Origin: CAIWHR01 sp963830485
GTDB taxonomy: Bacteria; Pseudomonadota; Gammaproteobacteria; Burkholderiales; Casimicrobiaceae
Assembly (NCBI GenBank): GCA_963830485.1
Contig: CAWHNE010000002.1
Coordinates: forward strand, 61,442-125,441
DNA length: 64,000 nt
Direction: 5' to 3'
Position numbers and translations under genes: made by a program. The notes beneath the pieces are model-generated. The model worked only from the letters and a program-made list of their open reading frames with translations. It was not told the origin of the DNA and ran no database searches. Shown piece by piece: positions 26,797-36,466 of the stretch (position 1 is the first letter of the stretch; the number at the start of each line of letters is the position of its first letter).

Positions 26797-27090
26797 ATGA
26801 GAGCCGTTCTAGTAGTTTGCTTGGCCGCCGCCGCGGTCGCGGCGTACGCACAGGAATCGAAGATCGAGCTGAAGCCGGGACCGGGGCGCGAGCTCGTCAT
26901 GGGCTACTGCGTGATGTGCCACAGCGTCGACTACATCCAGTCGAACTCGGTATTCATGACGCGCCAAGTATGGGAAGCCGAGGTCACGAAGATGATCAAG
27001 GCGTACGGCGCGGAAATACCGGCCGACGAGGTTCCGAAGCTGGTCGACTACCTGGTGACGAACTACGGGGTCGCCGCGCCGCCCAAATAG
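26797..27090 (+). CDS. sorB: Sulfite dehydrogenase cytochrome c subunit
   Basis: A 97-residue protein with a Sec signal peptide (MRAVLVVCLAAAAVAAYAQ) and one haem-c attachment site, CVMCH. The distal Met is probably M53 in SVFMTRQVW. It would take electrons from SorA and pass them to the respiratory chain in the periplasm. An excellent ribosome-binding site (GGGAGG) precedes the ATG at 26797. The short distance to sorA (20 bp) indicates co-transcription. The length is typical for SorB monohaem cytochromes. Confidence 0.9.
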   Translation: MRAVLVVCLAAAAVAAYAQESKIELKPGPGRELVMGYCVMCHSVDYIQSNSVFMTRQVWEAEVTKMIKAYGAEIPADEVPKLVDYLVTNYGVAAPPK

Positions 27091-27109
27091 CGGACCGAGG
27101 GCGACGACG

Positions 27110-27463
27110 ATGGCCGACAGGCTGACCGAGTTGCAAAATGCGGTCGACACCTTCGTCGCCGAGCGCGACTGGGCGCAGTTCCACACTCCGAAGAACCTCG
27201 CGATGGGTGTCGCGATCGAGGCGGCCGAGTTGATGGAGCACTTCCTCTGGAGCACCGGCGCCGAATCCGCCCAGCCGGACGCGGCGCGTAAGGCGCAGAT
27301 CGCCCAGGAGATGGGCGACGTGCTGATCTATCTCGTTCGGCTCTCCGAGGTGCTCGACATCGACCTCGTCGCCGCAGCCATCGAGAAGCTCGCCGTCAAC
27401 CGCGAGAAGTACCCGGTCGAGAAGGCGAAGGGCCGCGCGACCAAGTACCTCGATCTCGAGTAG
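27110..27463 (+). CDS. MazG-like nucleotide pyrophosphohydrolase (dCTPase/RS21-C6 type)
   Basis: A 117-residue all-alpha NTP pyrophosphatase that would hydrolyse non-canonical or excess (d)NTPs. Metal-binding acidic pairs are in AIEAAELMEHFLW (E-x-x-E) and QEMGDVLIYLVRLSEVL (E-x-x-D), as in the MazG/iMazG family. The N-terminal FVAERDWAQFHTPKNLAM is characteristic of the dCTPP1-like branch. It follows sorB by 19 bp and may share its transcript, though the link looks incidental. It is convergent with the DUF2182 gene, ending 10 bp from it. Confidence 0.9.
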   Translation: MADRLTELQNAVDTFVAERDWAQFHTPKNLAMGVAIEAAELMEHFLWSTGAESAQPDAARKAQIAQEMGDVLIYLVRLSEVLDIDLVAAAIEKLAVNREKYPVEKAKGRATKYLDLE

Positions 27464-27473
27464 ACGCGGGAGC

Positions 27474-28280
27474 CTACTGCGAGATCAGCGGGAGTATCGC
27501 GGGCCACGCCACCACCACGCCGCCGAGGGCGACGAGCGCCGCGCCGGCGACTTTCGCGAGCAGGAGTCCGTGCTTCCAGTGCTTCTCGGCGAAGAAGAGC
27601 ACGACCATGCCGGCCATCCACATCAGGTTCATGAGGCCGACGACGACGAGCACCGCCATCACCGCCCAACAGCAGCCGAGGCAATACAGGCCGTGCACGG
27701 CCCCGGCGCGCAGCGCACCGGGCACGCCCCCGCCGAAGTCGTGCATGACGACGAACGCGAACGGGCTTTGGCATCCGTCGAGGCAGAGTCGTTTCCACGA
27801 CGTGAACTGATAGGCCCCCGCGACGATGAGGATCGCGCCGGCGAGCGCATGCAGCCATCGCGCCTCGCCGGCTTCGTCGCCCAACTGCGCGAATCCCCAA
27901 TAGGCGAGCATCGGCAGCACCCCGGTCGCCGACCAGACCAGGAGGTAGCCGCCGACGAACGCAACGGTCGGAAGAGAGCCGCCGCCCCGCTGGCGCGTGA
28001 CGGCGAGGTGCGCGAGCACCATCGGCGCGACCGTCGGCAGCATCATCGCCGCCATCATCGTCACCCACATCGTGAGCAGGACGGCGCCGCTCATCGCGCC
28101 CTGGAACCGGCTGCCGATCTGGCCGAGTCCCATCACCATGCCGCTCATTGCGTTCGCCTGCTCGATGGTGCTACGCCACGCCAGCGCCGACAGCGCCACC
28201 AGGGCGACGACCACAAGCAGGTTGATGCGCCAGGAGAGGAGGGCGAACGCCGCGCGCGGCGTATCGTCATCCGGCGTCAT
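27474..28280 (-). CDS. DUF2182 integral membrane protein (putative metal-handling)
   Basis: A 268-residue inner-membrane protein with about seven helices. Helices are Met-rich: VTMMAAMMLPTVAPMVL (about residues 73-90) and MVMGLGQIGSRFQG. CLGCCWAVMAVLVV places three cysteines in a membrane segment (about 196-210), and another cysteine pair lies in RLCLDGCQSPF. These features suggest soft-metal coordination, the basis for the family's predicted metal-binding label. Its gene starts 18 bp after the DUF1326 gene on the same strand; the two families are frequent neighbours. No biochemical function is established to my knowledge. Confidence 0.8.
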   Translation of the reverse strand: MTPDDDTPRAAFALLSWRINLLVVVALVALSALAWRSTIEQANAMSGMVMGLGQIGSRFQGAMSGAVLLTMWVTMMAAMMLPTVAPMVLAHLAVTRQRGGGSLPTVAFVGGYLLVWSATGVLPMLAYWGFAQLGDEAGEARWLHALAGAILIVAGAYQFTSWKRLCLDGCQSPFAFVVMHDFGGGVPGALRAGAVHGLYCLGCCWAVMAVLVVVGLMNLMWMAGMVVLFFAEKHWKHGLLLAKVAGAALVALGGVVVAWPAILPLISQ

Positions 28281-28298
28281 CGGAGCGTCGAACGGCGA

Positions 28299-28934
28299 TC
28301 AGCCGGGACCGCTCCACGAGAACGGAATGTGTTTGCTCGACTGCCCGCTGCGGCTCCACTTGAAGCCGAAGGCGTCGGCGCGGTCCACCGTCGCAGTGCC
28401 CCAGGTCGCGACGCCGCCCGGCCCGACTTCGGATCCCGGAGGATTGATTGTCTGGACGCGCCGGCCCGCGGGCGTCGTGGGGCCGCTCAACGCTTCGGCT
28501 TTCGCTTCGACCTTGCCGGGAATCGACGCCCGCCACATCGCCAAGTCGCCCGCCAACTCGAACTCGATCGGCGCGAAATCGATACCCCTTATTTCGGCGA
28601 TGTTCTGCGCAAACTGACCGGGCCAGCCGCCGGCCTGGCCGCCGAAGATCGTCTGCAGCGCCGCACGCTGTCCTGGGTCGGCGCGCGCGTCGATGAAGAT
28701 TCCCATCGTCGCCTTGGCGCCCTCCCAGATGTTGCCCTTGAAGTAGCCCAAGGCGATCACGCTGAGCCCGTCGAGCGCGACGTCGCCGTAGGTTCCCTTG
28801 CGCACGTGCCAGACGAGAATGCCGTCGCAGTCGCCGTAGGTAGGCGGCCGTGCGAATTCACACGGACAGGGGATGTCGCACTTGCAGACGTCGAACCAGT
28901 CGCCGTCCAGTTGCCACTTCGGGGTGTCCGCCAT
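28299..28934 (-). CDS. DUF1326 domain protein
   Basis: A 211-residue soluble protein with the DUF1326 signature near the start: DGDWFDVCKCDIPCPCEFA (residues 10-28), holding four cysteines in a C-x-C-x3-C-x-C array. There is no signal peptide or membrane helix. The array could bind a metal or cluster, but this is inference. It precedes DUF2182 by 18 bp and lies 99 bp after amrS on the same strand, so the two DUF genes could be transcribed with the AmmeMemoRadiSam operon. Function is unknown. Confidence 0.8.
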   Translation of the reverse strand: MADTPKWQLDGDWFDVCKCDIPCPCEFARPPTYGDCDGILVWHVRKGTYGDVALDGLSVIALGYFKGNIWEGAKATMGIFIDARADPGQRAALQTIFGGQAGGWPGQFAQNIAEIRGIDFAPIEFELAGDLAMWRASIPGKVEAKAEALSGPTTPAGRRVQTINPPGSEVGPGGVATWGTATVDRADAFGFKWSRSGQSSKHIPFSWSGPG

Positions 28935-29033
28935 CGCGCGCTCCTCGGACTCGGACGTCGTCGTAATCTATCGCGGGCCGGCCGCCATTTCAATCCGTCA
29001 AGCGGCCCGCGTGCGGGAGTCCGACGGCAAGGC

Positions 29034-30106
<1,073 letters not shown>

Positions 30107-30110
<4 letters not shown>

Positions 30111-30682
30111 GACCGCAGGGCCCCCGTCTCGAACTCGTGCTCCGTCCATTTGACGACCGTATAGCGCGCGACGTTCAATCCCGGACCGCGGAAATCCGCC
30201 GGCAGGCCCGCCTTCCGCTTGAGCGCCGCGACGAATGCGCGCGGCTCCGGCAGCGACTCCCAGACCTGCGGCAGGAATGTCGCGCGATCGCGACCGCACT
30301 GCAGGACGACGCCGTCGACGCCCGGCCGCAGCTGGCGCAGCAGGTGCTCCTCGTCGTCGAACGCCATCGGCTCGTGCGCGGACAGGAGCGACACCTCGAC
30401 CGAGGTTCTCCCAAACTCGCGCGCCGCGAGCGGCGGAAAACGGGGATCGCGGAACGCCGCGGCCACCGCGTTCGCGCGGACGTCGAGGGCGAGCTTGCGG
30501 CGCGGCTCGAGCGAGCCGACGCAGCCGCGGAGCTCCGCGTCCTGCCGCAACGTGACGAACGTCGCGCCGGGCTCGTCGAGCGCAGCGTGCTCCGCGCCAT
30601 TCGCGGTTCGCAATCCGAACTCGGCGCCGATCGCGCCGCGCGCGAGCGCAACGAGGACGCGCCCGAGGTCAAGATCGGCCAT
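30107..30682 (-). CDS. amrA: AmmeMemoRadiSam system protein A (AMMECR1 homologue)
   Basis: A 191-residue AMMECR1 domain protein. The family signature LRGCVGSLEPRR (about residues 49-60) is present, with FVTLRQDAELRG before it and SVEVSLLSAHEPM further along. The start MADLDLGRVL (ATG at 30682) overlaps the 3' end of amrB by 14 bases, and its stop overlaps the amrS start, so the three are translationally coupled. No catalytic residues are firmly known; the conserved cysteine in LRGCVGS is the obvious candidate. Confidence 0.9.
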
Positions 30683-31487
30683 GCGGGGCCTCCTCGACGA
30701 ACGCGAACGAAGCGTAGCCGACGACGCGCGAGCGGTCGCCCGCGGTGTCGCCCGAGTTGCGCAGGTCGAGCAGCTCGGGCACGAGGCCATGCCGGCGCGC
30801 GCACAAAGCGAGTCCGTTGATCGCCGTGGCGCCGCACGCCTGCTCGTGATCGAGCGACGACGACAGCGCGAGGATGCCCTCCGCGCTGCCGCGGTCGATC
30901 GCGCGCGCCTCGGCGTACCGATGGTAGTGCGAAAGGTCCGAGCTCACGAGGATCAGCGTCTCGGGGCCGCCCCAGAGCCGCTCGATCACGTCGGCGACCT
31001 CGTCGGGCGTCGCCGCGCCGACGGCGAACGGCACGATCCTGAAGTCGTCGAGCACCGCCTGCAGGAACGGCAGCTGCACCTCGAGCGAGTGCTCGAGCGC
31101 GTGCGCCGCGTCGTTCTCGGCGACCTGAGGGAGCGCAAGGGCAAGCGCGGCGGCCTTGCGGTCGACCTCCACCTCACCCAGCGGGGTCGCGAACGCGCGG
31201 ACCGACGGCAGCGCGAGGCCGCGGACGGCCACGCGGTGCGTCGGACCCAGGATCACAACGCGGCGGATCGTCGCATGCGAACCCGCGAGGCGCGCGTACG
31301 CGGCGGCCGCGATCGGACCCGAATAGACGTAACCCGCGTGCGGGACGATCAGCGCCTTCGGGCGCGCGCCGCCGGCGTTGGGGCGCGTCGCCGCCGCGAC
31401 CAAACAGTCGCGCACGCTGGCCACCAGAGCGGCGGGAAGCCCGGGATAGAACATGCCGGCCACGGCGGCCGGCCTCACGTCGCGCAC
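30669..31487 (-). CDS. amrB: AmmeMemoRadiSam system protein B (MEMO1 family)
   Basis: A 272-residue Memo-like protein with a LigB/dioxygenase-type fold. Metal-site residues recognisable in the family are in LIVPHAGYVYSG (His), NDAAHALEHSLEVQLPFL (His) and SSDLSHYHRY. Human MEMO1 binds iron in a related site. Translation appears to begin at a GTG (31487), giving MRDVRPAAVAGMFYPG, the usual opening; no ATG precedes FYPG at a better position. It is the first gene of a tightly overlapping amrB-amrA-amrS operon. Confidence 0.9.
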   Translation of the reverse strand: MRDVRPAAVAGMFYPGLPAALVASVRDCLVAAATRPNAGGARPKALIVPHAGYVYSGPIAAAAYARLAGSHATIRRVVILGPTHRVAVRGLALPSVRAFATPLGEVEVDRKAAALALALPQVAENDAAHALEHSLEVQLPFLQAVLDDFRIVPFAVGAATPDEVADVIERLWGGPETLILVSSDLSHYHRYAEARAIDRGSAEGILALSSSLDHEQACGATAINGLALCARRHGLVPELLDLRNSGDTAGDRSRVVGYASFAFVEEAPHGRS

Positions 31488-31657
31488 CCGACACCTCTCG
31501 CAGTCGGAAGCCCGTGCACGGCCGGGTCGCCCGGCCGCGATGCACCTTGTTGCCCCCTGGGCCTGCCGCGCAGGATCCGTCGGGGGCGCTTAACAGTTTA
31601 TTGTTGGGCCTCGCGCCCCGCAAATCAACTCCGATCGCGCGGGTATCCGTCCATGCT

Positions 31658-32287
31658 TCACCCCCGCTCGGCAAAGGCGAGGCGAAGGCCCAAGGCGACG
31701 AAGAGCGCCCCTACGGAGCGGTGAAGCCACGTCGTTGCGGAGGATCGCGCGGACAGCCGTCGCCCAAGGCGGCCGGCCGACCAGCCGACCAAGAGGTTCC
31801 ACAGCGTCCCGTTGACGTTGAAGATCGCCCCTAGCACCAGGAAGGCCATTGCCTTGCGCGGCGCATCGGCGTCGATGAATTGGGGCAGGAACGCGAGGAA
31901 GAACAGCGCGACTTTCGGGTTCAGCACGTTGGTGACGAAGCCCTGCGCGAAGACGCGGCCGAGCGACGCGGGCGGCGGCGCGGATTCCGTCGCCGCGACA
32001 GAGCTCGTCGCGAGCAGCGTGAGCCCGAGGTAGACGAGATACGCGGCGCCGATCCACTTGACGAGCGTGAACGCGGTCGCCGACGTCGCGAGGATCGCGG
32101 ACAAGCCGAGCGCCGCGGCCAATGTGTGCACGATGCAGCCCGCGCCGATCCCGAGCGCGGCGACCGCTCCGGCGCGCGCGCCCTGCGTCGTACCGCGCGC
32201 GACGATGTAGAGCGTGTCCGCGCCGGGCGTGACGTTGAGCAGGAGCCCGGACAGCACGAAGAACCCGAGATCGTGAATGCCGTCCAT
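31658..32287 (-). CDS. LysE/RhtB family amino-acid exporter
   Basis: A 209-residue inner-membrane protein with about six helices. The family signature near the N-terminus is LLNVTPGADTLYIVARG (residues 17-33). A second marker, FVTNVLNPKVALFFLAFLPQ, follows about residue 118, with FIDADAP next. Such proteins export amino acids or homoserine lactone-type compounds by proton antiport. It starts 29 bp after the NYN gene on the same strand. The specific substrate is unknown. Confidence 0.9.
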   Translation of the reverse strand: MDGIHDLGFFVLSGLLLNVTPGADTLYIVARGTTQGARAGAVAALGIGAGCIVHTLAAALGLSAILATSATAFTLVKWIGAAYLVYLGLTLLATSSVAATESAPPPASLGRVFAQGFVTNVLNPKVALFFLAFLPQFIDADAPRKAMAFLVLGAIFNVNGTLWNLLVGWSAGRLGRRLSARSSATTWLHRSVGALFVALGLRLAFAERG

Positions 32288-32316
32288 GCTCGCTCGTCGG
32301 CCCGCGCGTGTCTCGA

Positions 32317-33168
32317 TCAACCCTCGGCGGAGGGGAGGCGGACGCGATAATTGGCCGACTTCTCGTCGCGCTCCAACGTCACGACACCACGGCGCGCGGC
32401 CTCCTCGAGCAGGCCGGTGAAAAGTCGAAAGCCATAATACGACTCGTTGAATCCCGGATTGCGCCGCTTCAACGCCTGCTTGACCATCGATCCCCAGATC
32501 TTCTCTTCGTCGCCACGCTCCGCGACCAGCGCCTCGACCGTATCCGCGATCAGGTCGACCGCCTCCTGTCGTCGCTCTTCGTCGTCCTTCTTGGCGGGCG
32601 GCGCGGACTCGACCGTAGCGGGCTTCGCGGCCGGCTTTCCGTTGCCGCCCGCCGCCTTCGCCGGCGCCCTGCGCGCGGCCGGCTTCTTCTTCTCGCGCAC
32701 CAGGTCGTCGTAGTAGATGAACTCGTCGCAATTCTTGATCAACAGATCGGACGTCGAGTTCTTCACGCCGACGCCGATGACGACCTTCGCGTTCTCGCGG
32801 AGCTTCGAGACGAGCGGCGAGAAGTCCGAGTCGCCGCTGATGATGACGAACGTGTCGACGTGCGATTTCGTATAGCAGAGGTCGAGCGCGTCGACGACCA
32901 TCCGGATGTCGGCCGAATTCTTGCCGGACTGCCGCACGTGCGGGATCTCGATCAGCTCGAAGCTCGCCTCGTGCATCGGCGCCTTGAACGTCTTGTAGCG
33001 CTCCCAGTCGCAGTACGCTTTCTTCACCACGATGCTGCCCTTGAGCAGCAGGCGCTCGAGCACCTTGCCGATGTCGAACTTCTCGTACCGAGCGTCCTGG
33101 ACGCCGAGAGCGATGTTCTCGAAGTCGCAGAACAGCGCCATGTTGGTCGCGTCGGGGGTGTGGGCCAT
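32317..33168 (-). CDS. NYN (LabA/PIN-like) RNase-fold protein with OST-HTH/LOTUS domain
   Basis: A 283-residue protein. The NYN domain (about residues 10-155) keeps the acidic catalytic residues: D15 in LFCDFENIA, D87 in SADIRMVVDALDL, and D113/D115 in IISGDSDFSPL. A basic Ala/Lys/Pro linker (about 158-198) leads to a C-terminal OST-HTH/LOTUS winged helix (about 200-280; IWGSMVKQALKRRNPGF and YYGFRLFTGLLEEA). The pairing suggests RNA binding plus endonuclease activity. A start 39 bases upstream (33207) is possible. It is divergent from the surface-adhesin-type gene. Confidence 0.9.
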   Translation of the reverse strand: MAHTPDATNMALFCDFENIALGVQDARYEKFDIGKVLERLLLKGSIVVKKAYCDWERYKTFKAPMHEASFELIEIPHVRQSGKNSADIRMVVDALDLCYTKSHVDTFVIISGDSDFSPLVSKLRENAKVVIGVGVKNSTSDLLIKNCDEFIYYDDLVREKKKPAARRAPAKAAGGNGKPAAKPATVESAPPAKKDDEERRQEAVDLIADTVEALVAERGDEEKIWGSMVKQALKRRNPGFNESYYGFRLFTGLLEEAARRGVVTLERDEKSANYRVRLPSAEG

Positions 33169-33346
33169 GCGGGCTCCGGGGCGGGGACGCCGCGCGATGC
33201 GCGGCATGGCCGTACGATACCAGCCCCATCGCATCCCGGCGCGCCGGCCGGTGGCGACGACGAACCAGTGCGACCTTGATCCCGGACAAGGCCCTCGTCC
33301 GGCCAGCCTCGGAGAATTTCCAATGGCCTCGTCAACGGAGGGAATC

Positions 33347-33733
33347 ATGCGCAACATTCTTGCGGTCACCCTGACCACTGTCGCCGTGTCCGCGGCGGCC
33401 GCCGATTGGCAGCCGATCGGCGAGAACGCGAACGGCAATCGAGTCTATGTCGACCGCGCTAGCGTGAAGGCCGCGGGCGGCATCACGGCGGTGACGTTTC
33501 GGACCGAGCTCAAGGTGCCACTCGACATGCCCACCGGAGCGGTGACGAGCTTGCGCTCGCAGATGAAGGTCGATTGCAAGACGGGAACTGCGGCCGGCGT
33601 CGAGGTCGTGCTGTTCCAGGACGAGGCGAAGGACCGGGCGTTCGCGCGCAACAAGGCCTCGAAGATCGAGTACCTGAAGGAGCCCCCGGGCAGCGCGGCC
33701 GACCTCGTCGTCCGGCACGTCTGCGGCAAGTAG
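33347..33733 (+). CDS. Secreted surface-adhesin E-like protein
   Basis: A 128-residue protein with a short Sec signal peptide (MRNILAVTLTTVAVSAAAA) and a domain like the surface-adhesin E family: WQPIGENANGNRVYVDRAS at the start, then a beta-rich core and two cysteines (C82 in KVDCKTG and C126 in VRHVCGK) that could pair. The ATG at 33347 follows an ACGGAGGG ribosome-binding site. It is an envelope or periplasmic protein of unknown role. The PEBP gene follows 90 bp downstream. Confidence 0.72.
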   Translation: MRNILAVTLTTVAVSAAAADWQPIGENANGNRVYVDRASVKAAGGITAVTFRTELKVPLDMPTGAVTSLRSQMKVDCKTGTAAGVEVVLFQDEAKDRAFARNKASKIEYLKEPPGSAADLVVRHVCGK

Positions 33734-33823
33734 GTCTCCGCCTTGGAGGCCCGTTCCGTGCAGCGGGCACCTCGTCGCAGGTAGAATGGACGGCGATCGC
33801 TATCCATCCCTGGGAGGGGCTCC

Positions 33824-34381
33824 ATGCGCCGCAACGTCATCGCCGCCGCGGCTTTGCTGCCGTTGGTCGCGCTTGCCGCCGACAAGGCCACGTTCTCGCT
33901 CGAAAGCACCGAGGTGAAGCCCAACGCCCGGATCGCCGACGCGCAGATCTACAAGGGCTTCGGCTGCGAAGGCCGCAACGTCTCGCCGTCGCTCACGTGG
34001 AAGGATCCGCCGGCCTCCACGAAGAGCTTCGCGGTCACGGTCTACGATCCCGATGCGCCGACGGGCAGCGGCTGGTGGCACTGGGTCGCGTTCAACATCC
34101 CGGCTAACGTGAGATCACTGCCGGCGGGCGCCGGCAATCCCCCATCCGGCAAGATGCCGAAAGGCGCCGTGCAATCGATCACGGACTTCGGCGCGCCCGG
34201 CTACGGCGGTCCGTGCCCGCCGCGCGGCGACCGCCCGCACCGCTACATCTTCACCGTGCACGCCCTCAAGGTCGACAAGCTCGATCTCGACGAGAACTCG
34301 ATGCCGGCGCTGGTGGGCTTCATGGTGAACTCGAACCGCATCGCGCGGGCGACGTTCACGGCGACTTACAGCCGCAAGTAG
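33824..34381 (+). CDS. YbhB/YbcL family PEBP-like protein, secreted
   Basis: A 185-residue phosphatidylethanolamine-binding-protein fold with a short signal peptide (MRRNVIAAAALLPLVALAA). The ligand-site motif DPDAPTGSGWWHWVAFNIP (about residues 67-85) is the PEBP signature, and GGPCPPRGDRPHRYIFTVHA (about 128-147) the second. Bacterial members are periplasmic or cytoplasmic and have no firmly known ligand. A GGGAGGGG ribosome-binding site precedes the ATG. It is immediately followed by yceH (6 bp). Confidence 0.92.
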   Translation: MRRNVIAAAALLPLVALAADKATFSLESTEVKPNARIADAQIYKGFGCEGRNVSPSLTWKDPPASTKSFAVTVYDPDAPTGSGWWHWVAFNIPANVRSLPAGAGNPPSGKMPKGAVQSITDFGAPGYGGPCPPRGDRPHRYIFTVHALKVDKLDLDENSMPALVGFMVNSNRIARATFTATYSRK

Positions 34382-34387
34382 CTGCGC

Positions 34388-35056
34388 GTGAGCGCCCCGC
34401 TGCCGGCGCTGTCGTTGCTCGAGACGCGGGTGCTGGGCGTGCTGGTCGAAAAGCAGCACACGGTGCCCGACGGGTATCCGCTGACGCTGAACGCGCTCGC
34501 CGCGGGCTGCAACCAGAAGACGAGCCGCGACCCCGTCATCGACGCGTCCGATGCCGACGTGCAGGCGGCGGTCGACCACCTTCGGATGTTGTCCCTCGTC
34601 GTCGAGTCGAGCGGCGGCCGAGTGATGCGCTATGCCCACAATACCGAGCGCGTGCTCGGCGTGCCGTCGCAATCCGTCGCGCTGCTCGCCGCGCTGATGC
34701 TGCGCGGGCCGCAGACGGTCGGCGAGTTGCGTATCAACACCGAGCGGCTGCATCGCTTCGCCGACGTCTCTGCGGTCGACGGGTTCCTGAACGAACTCGG
34801 GGAGCGGCCCGCGGGCGCGCTCGTTGCCGAATTGCCGCGCCTGCCGGGAGCGCGCGAGACGCGCTGGGCGCATCTGCTCTCGGGCGTTCCCGCGATCGAG
34901 GCCCCTTCCGCAGCCGCGCCGCCGGGCGACGCTGTGGCAGCTTCGGAAATCGCGGCCCTCAAGGCCAACGTCGATCGCCTCTCCGCCGACGTCGCCGCGC
35001 TGAAGGCGACCGTTGCCCGGCTCTGCGCGGAGCTCGGGATCACGACCGGATCGTAA
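34388..35056 (+). CDS. YceH family protein (DUF480)
   Basis: A 222-residue protein of two tandem winged-helix domains (residues about 10-90 and 95-165), starting at a GTG (34388). LSLLETRVLGVLVEKQHTVP and YPLTLNALAAGCNQKTSRDP are hallmark sequences of YceH. The C-terminus (about 185-220) is an alanine-rich coiled coil (EIAALKANVDRLSADVAALK). It might bind DNA, but no regulon is known. It begins 6 bp after the PEBP gene. Confidence 0.92.
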   Translation: MSAPLPALSLLETRVLGVLVEKQHTVPDGYPLTLNALAAGCNQKTSRDPVIDASDADVQAAVDHLRMLSLVVESSGGRVMRYAHNTERVLGVPSQSVALLAALMLRGPQTVGELRINTERLHRFADVSAVDGFLNELGERPAGALVAELPRLPGARETRWAHLLSGVPAIEAPSAAAPPGDAVAASEIAALKANVDRLSADVAALKATVARLCAELGITTGS

Positions 35057-35177
35057 TCCGGGAAAAGACCTTCGCGCGTCGCCACGCCGCGATTGCGCGA
35101 TCCCCGCCTCGTGCTTCACAATGGACGGTCCGGCGGCGACCCGCCGGCTTCGTCGACATTCTTATCCCGGGAGACGC

Positions 35178-35990
35178 ATGGATTTCACGAACATGTTCGA
35201 CACCGCGAAGCCGGTGCTCGTCGCCTTCGGCTTCAAGGTGCTGGGCGCCGTCGCGATTTACATCGTCGGCCGCTGGCTGATCGGCATCGTCGGCACGTTG
35301 ATCCGGAAGGCGTTCGAGCGCCAGAAGGTCGAGCCGACGGTGGCCCGCTACGTCGGCAACACGCTCAATATCGCGCTCAACGTCCTGCTCGTCATCGGCA
35401 TCTTGGGCTACTTCGGCGTCGAGACGACGTCGTTCGCCGCATTGATCGCCGCGATCGGCATCGCGATCGGCGCCGCGTGGAGCGGACTGCTCGCGAATTT
35501 CGCCGCCGGCGCGTTCCTCCTCGTCCTGCGTCCGTTCAAGGTCGGCGACTATGTCCTCGCGGGTGACGTCGAGGGCACGGTCCGCGCCGTGGGCATGTTC
35601 ACGACGGCGATCGACACCCCGGATAACGTGCGGACCCATGTCGGCAACGCGAAGGTCATCGGCGGCACGATCAAGAACTTCTCGGTGAACGCCTATCGTC
35701 GCGTGGACCTGACCGCGCAGCTCGACCACAGCGTCGATCCCGCCGACGCGGTGCGCCGGCTCAAGGAGGCGCTGCCGAAGATCGCGAACGTCATCGCCAC
35801 ACCGACGCCCGATGTCGAGATCCTGTCGTTCAACGAGCGCGGGCCGGTGCTCGCCGTGCGCCCCTACGTGCACCCGGATCACTACTGGCAGGTGTACTTC
35901 GACACGAACCGGACGATCCGCGAGACCTTCGGCGCCGCCGGATATCCGACGGCCGCGGCGCATCAGTTCGTGCGGCAGCGCACGGCGTAG
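35178..35990 (+). CDS. mscS: Small-conductance mechanosensitive channel (MscS family)
   Basis: A 270-residue MscS-type channel protecting against hypo-osmotic shock. Three helices are followed by the pore helix with alternating small residues (AIGIAIGAAWSGLLANFAAG, about residues 94-113), then the cytoplasmic beta domain beginning RPFKVGDYVLAGDVEG. The N-terminus lacks an extended periplasmic domain, so the simple MscS architecture is kept. A GGGAGACGC precedes the ATG at 35178. Upstream in-frame codons continue, but lie antisense to nothing conserved. Confidence 0.94.
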   Translation: MDFTNMFDTAKPVLVAFGFKVLGAVAIYIVGRWLIGIVGTLIRKAFERQKVEPTVARYVGNTLNIALNVLLVIGILGYFGVETTSFAALIAAIGIAIGAAWSGLLANFAAGAFLLVLRPFKVGDYVLAGDVEGTVRAVGMFTTAIDTPDNVRTHVGNAKVIGGTIKNFSVNAYRRVDLTAQLDHSVDPADAVRRLKEALPKIANVIATPTPDVEILSFNERGPVLAVRPYVHPDHYWQVYFDTNRTIRETFGAAGYPTAAAHQFVRQRTA

Positions 35991-36027
35991 CGCCCGCGTT
36001 TCTTCATTCTGACCGAGGAGGACGACC

Positions 36028-36447
36028 ATGGGACTCTTGGATGGATTGCTGGGCGGCCTGATGAGCGGGACGTCCGGTAGCGGCACCGGCGCGCAGCAGC
36101 AGAACCCGCTCGTGTTGATCGCATTGCAGATCCTGCAGCAGAACGGTGGCCTGCAAGGGATGCTCTCGAAGTTCCAGCAGGCAGGCTACGGCGCGCAGAC
36201 GGATTCGTGGGTTTCGACCGGGGAGAACATGCCAATCTCAGCCGATGCGCTCCAGCAAGTGCTGGGGCAGGGCCAGCTCGGCCAGATCGCGCAACAGCTC
36301 GGCATGTCGCACGGCGAAGCCGCTGGCGGGCTCGCGTCGATGCTGCCGCAGATGATCGATCGGATGACGCCGCAGGGGCAGGTTCCAGCCGACAACAACG
36401 ACATCGTCGCGCAGGCGCTGGAGATCTTGAACCAACGAACCGCCTGA
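36028..36447 (+). CDS. YidB family protein (DUF937)
   Basis: A 139-residue protein opening MGLLDGLLGGLMSG with an amphipathic Gly/Leu segment, then a helical region rich in Gln (LVLIALQILQQNGGLQGML) and the family motif SWVSTGENMPISADALQQVL (about residues 60-79). The last third (about 88-110, SHGEAAGGLASMLPQMID) is also typical. Function is unknown. A GAGGAGG ribosome-binding site precedes the ATG. A strong intrinsic terminator follows 19 bp after the stop. Confidence 0.9.
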   Translation: MGLLDGLLGGLMSGTSGSGTGAQQQNPLVLIALQILQQNGGLQGMLSKFQQAGYGAQTDSWVSTGENMPISADALQQVLGQGQLGQIAQQLGMSHGEAAGGLASMLPQMIDRMTPQGQVPADNNDIVAQALEILNQRTA

Positions 36448-36466
36448 TCCTCCGTATACAATGGGC

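Noticed and set aside
30137..31724. Plus-strand open frames opposite the AmmeMemoRadiSam operon
   Set aside because: Arg-rich translations with no domain; the minus strand holds well-conserved proteins.
36424..36462. A sigma-70 promoter (TTGAAC and TACAAT) upstream of uppP
   Set aside because: The spacing between the boxes (24 bases) is too large to claim.
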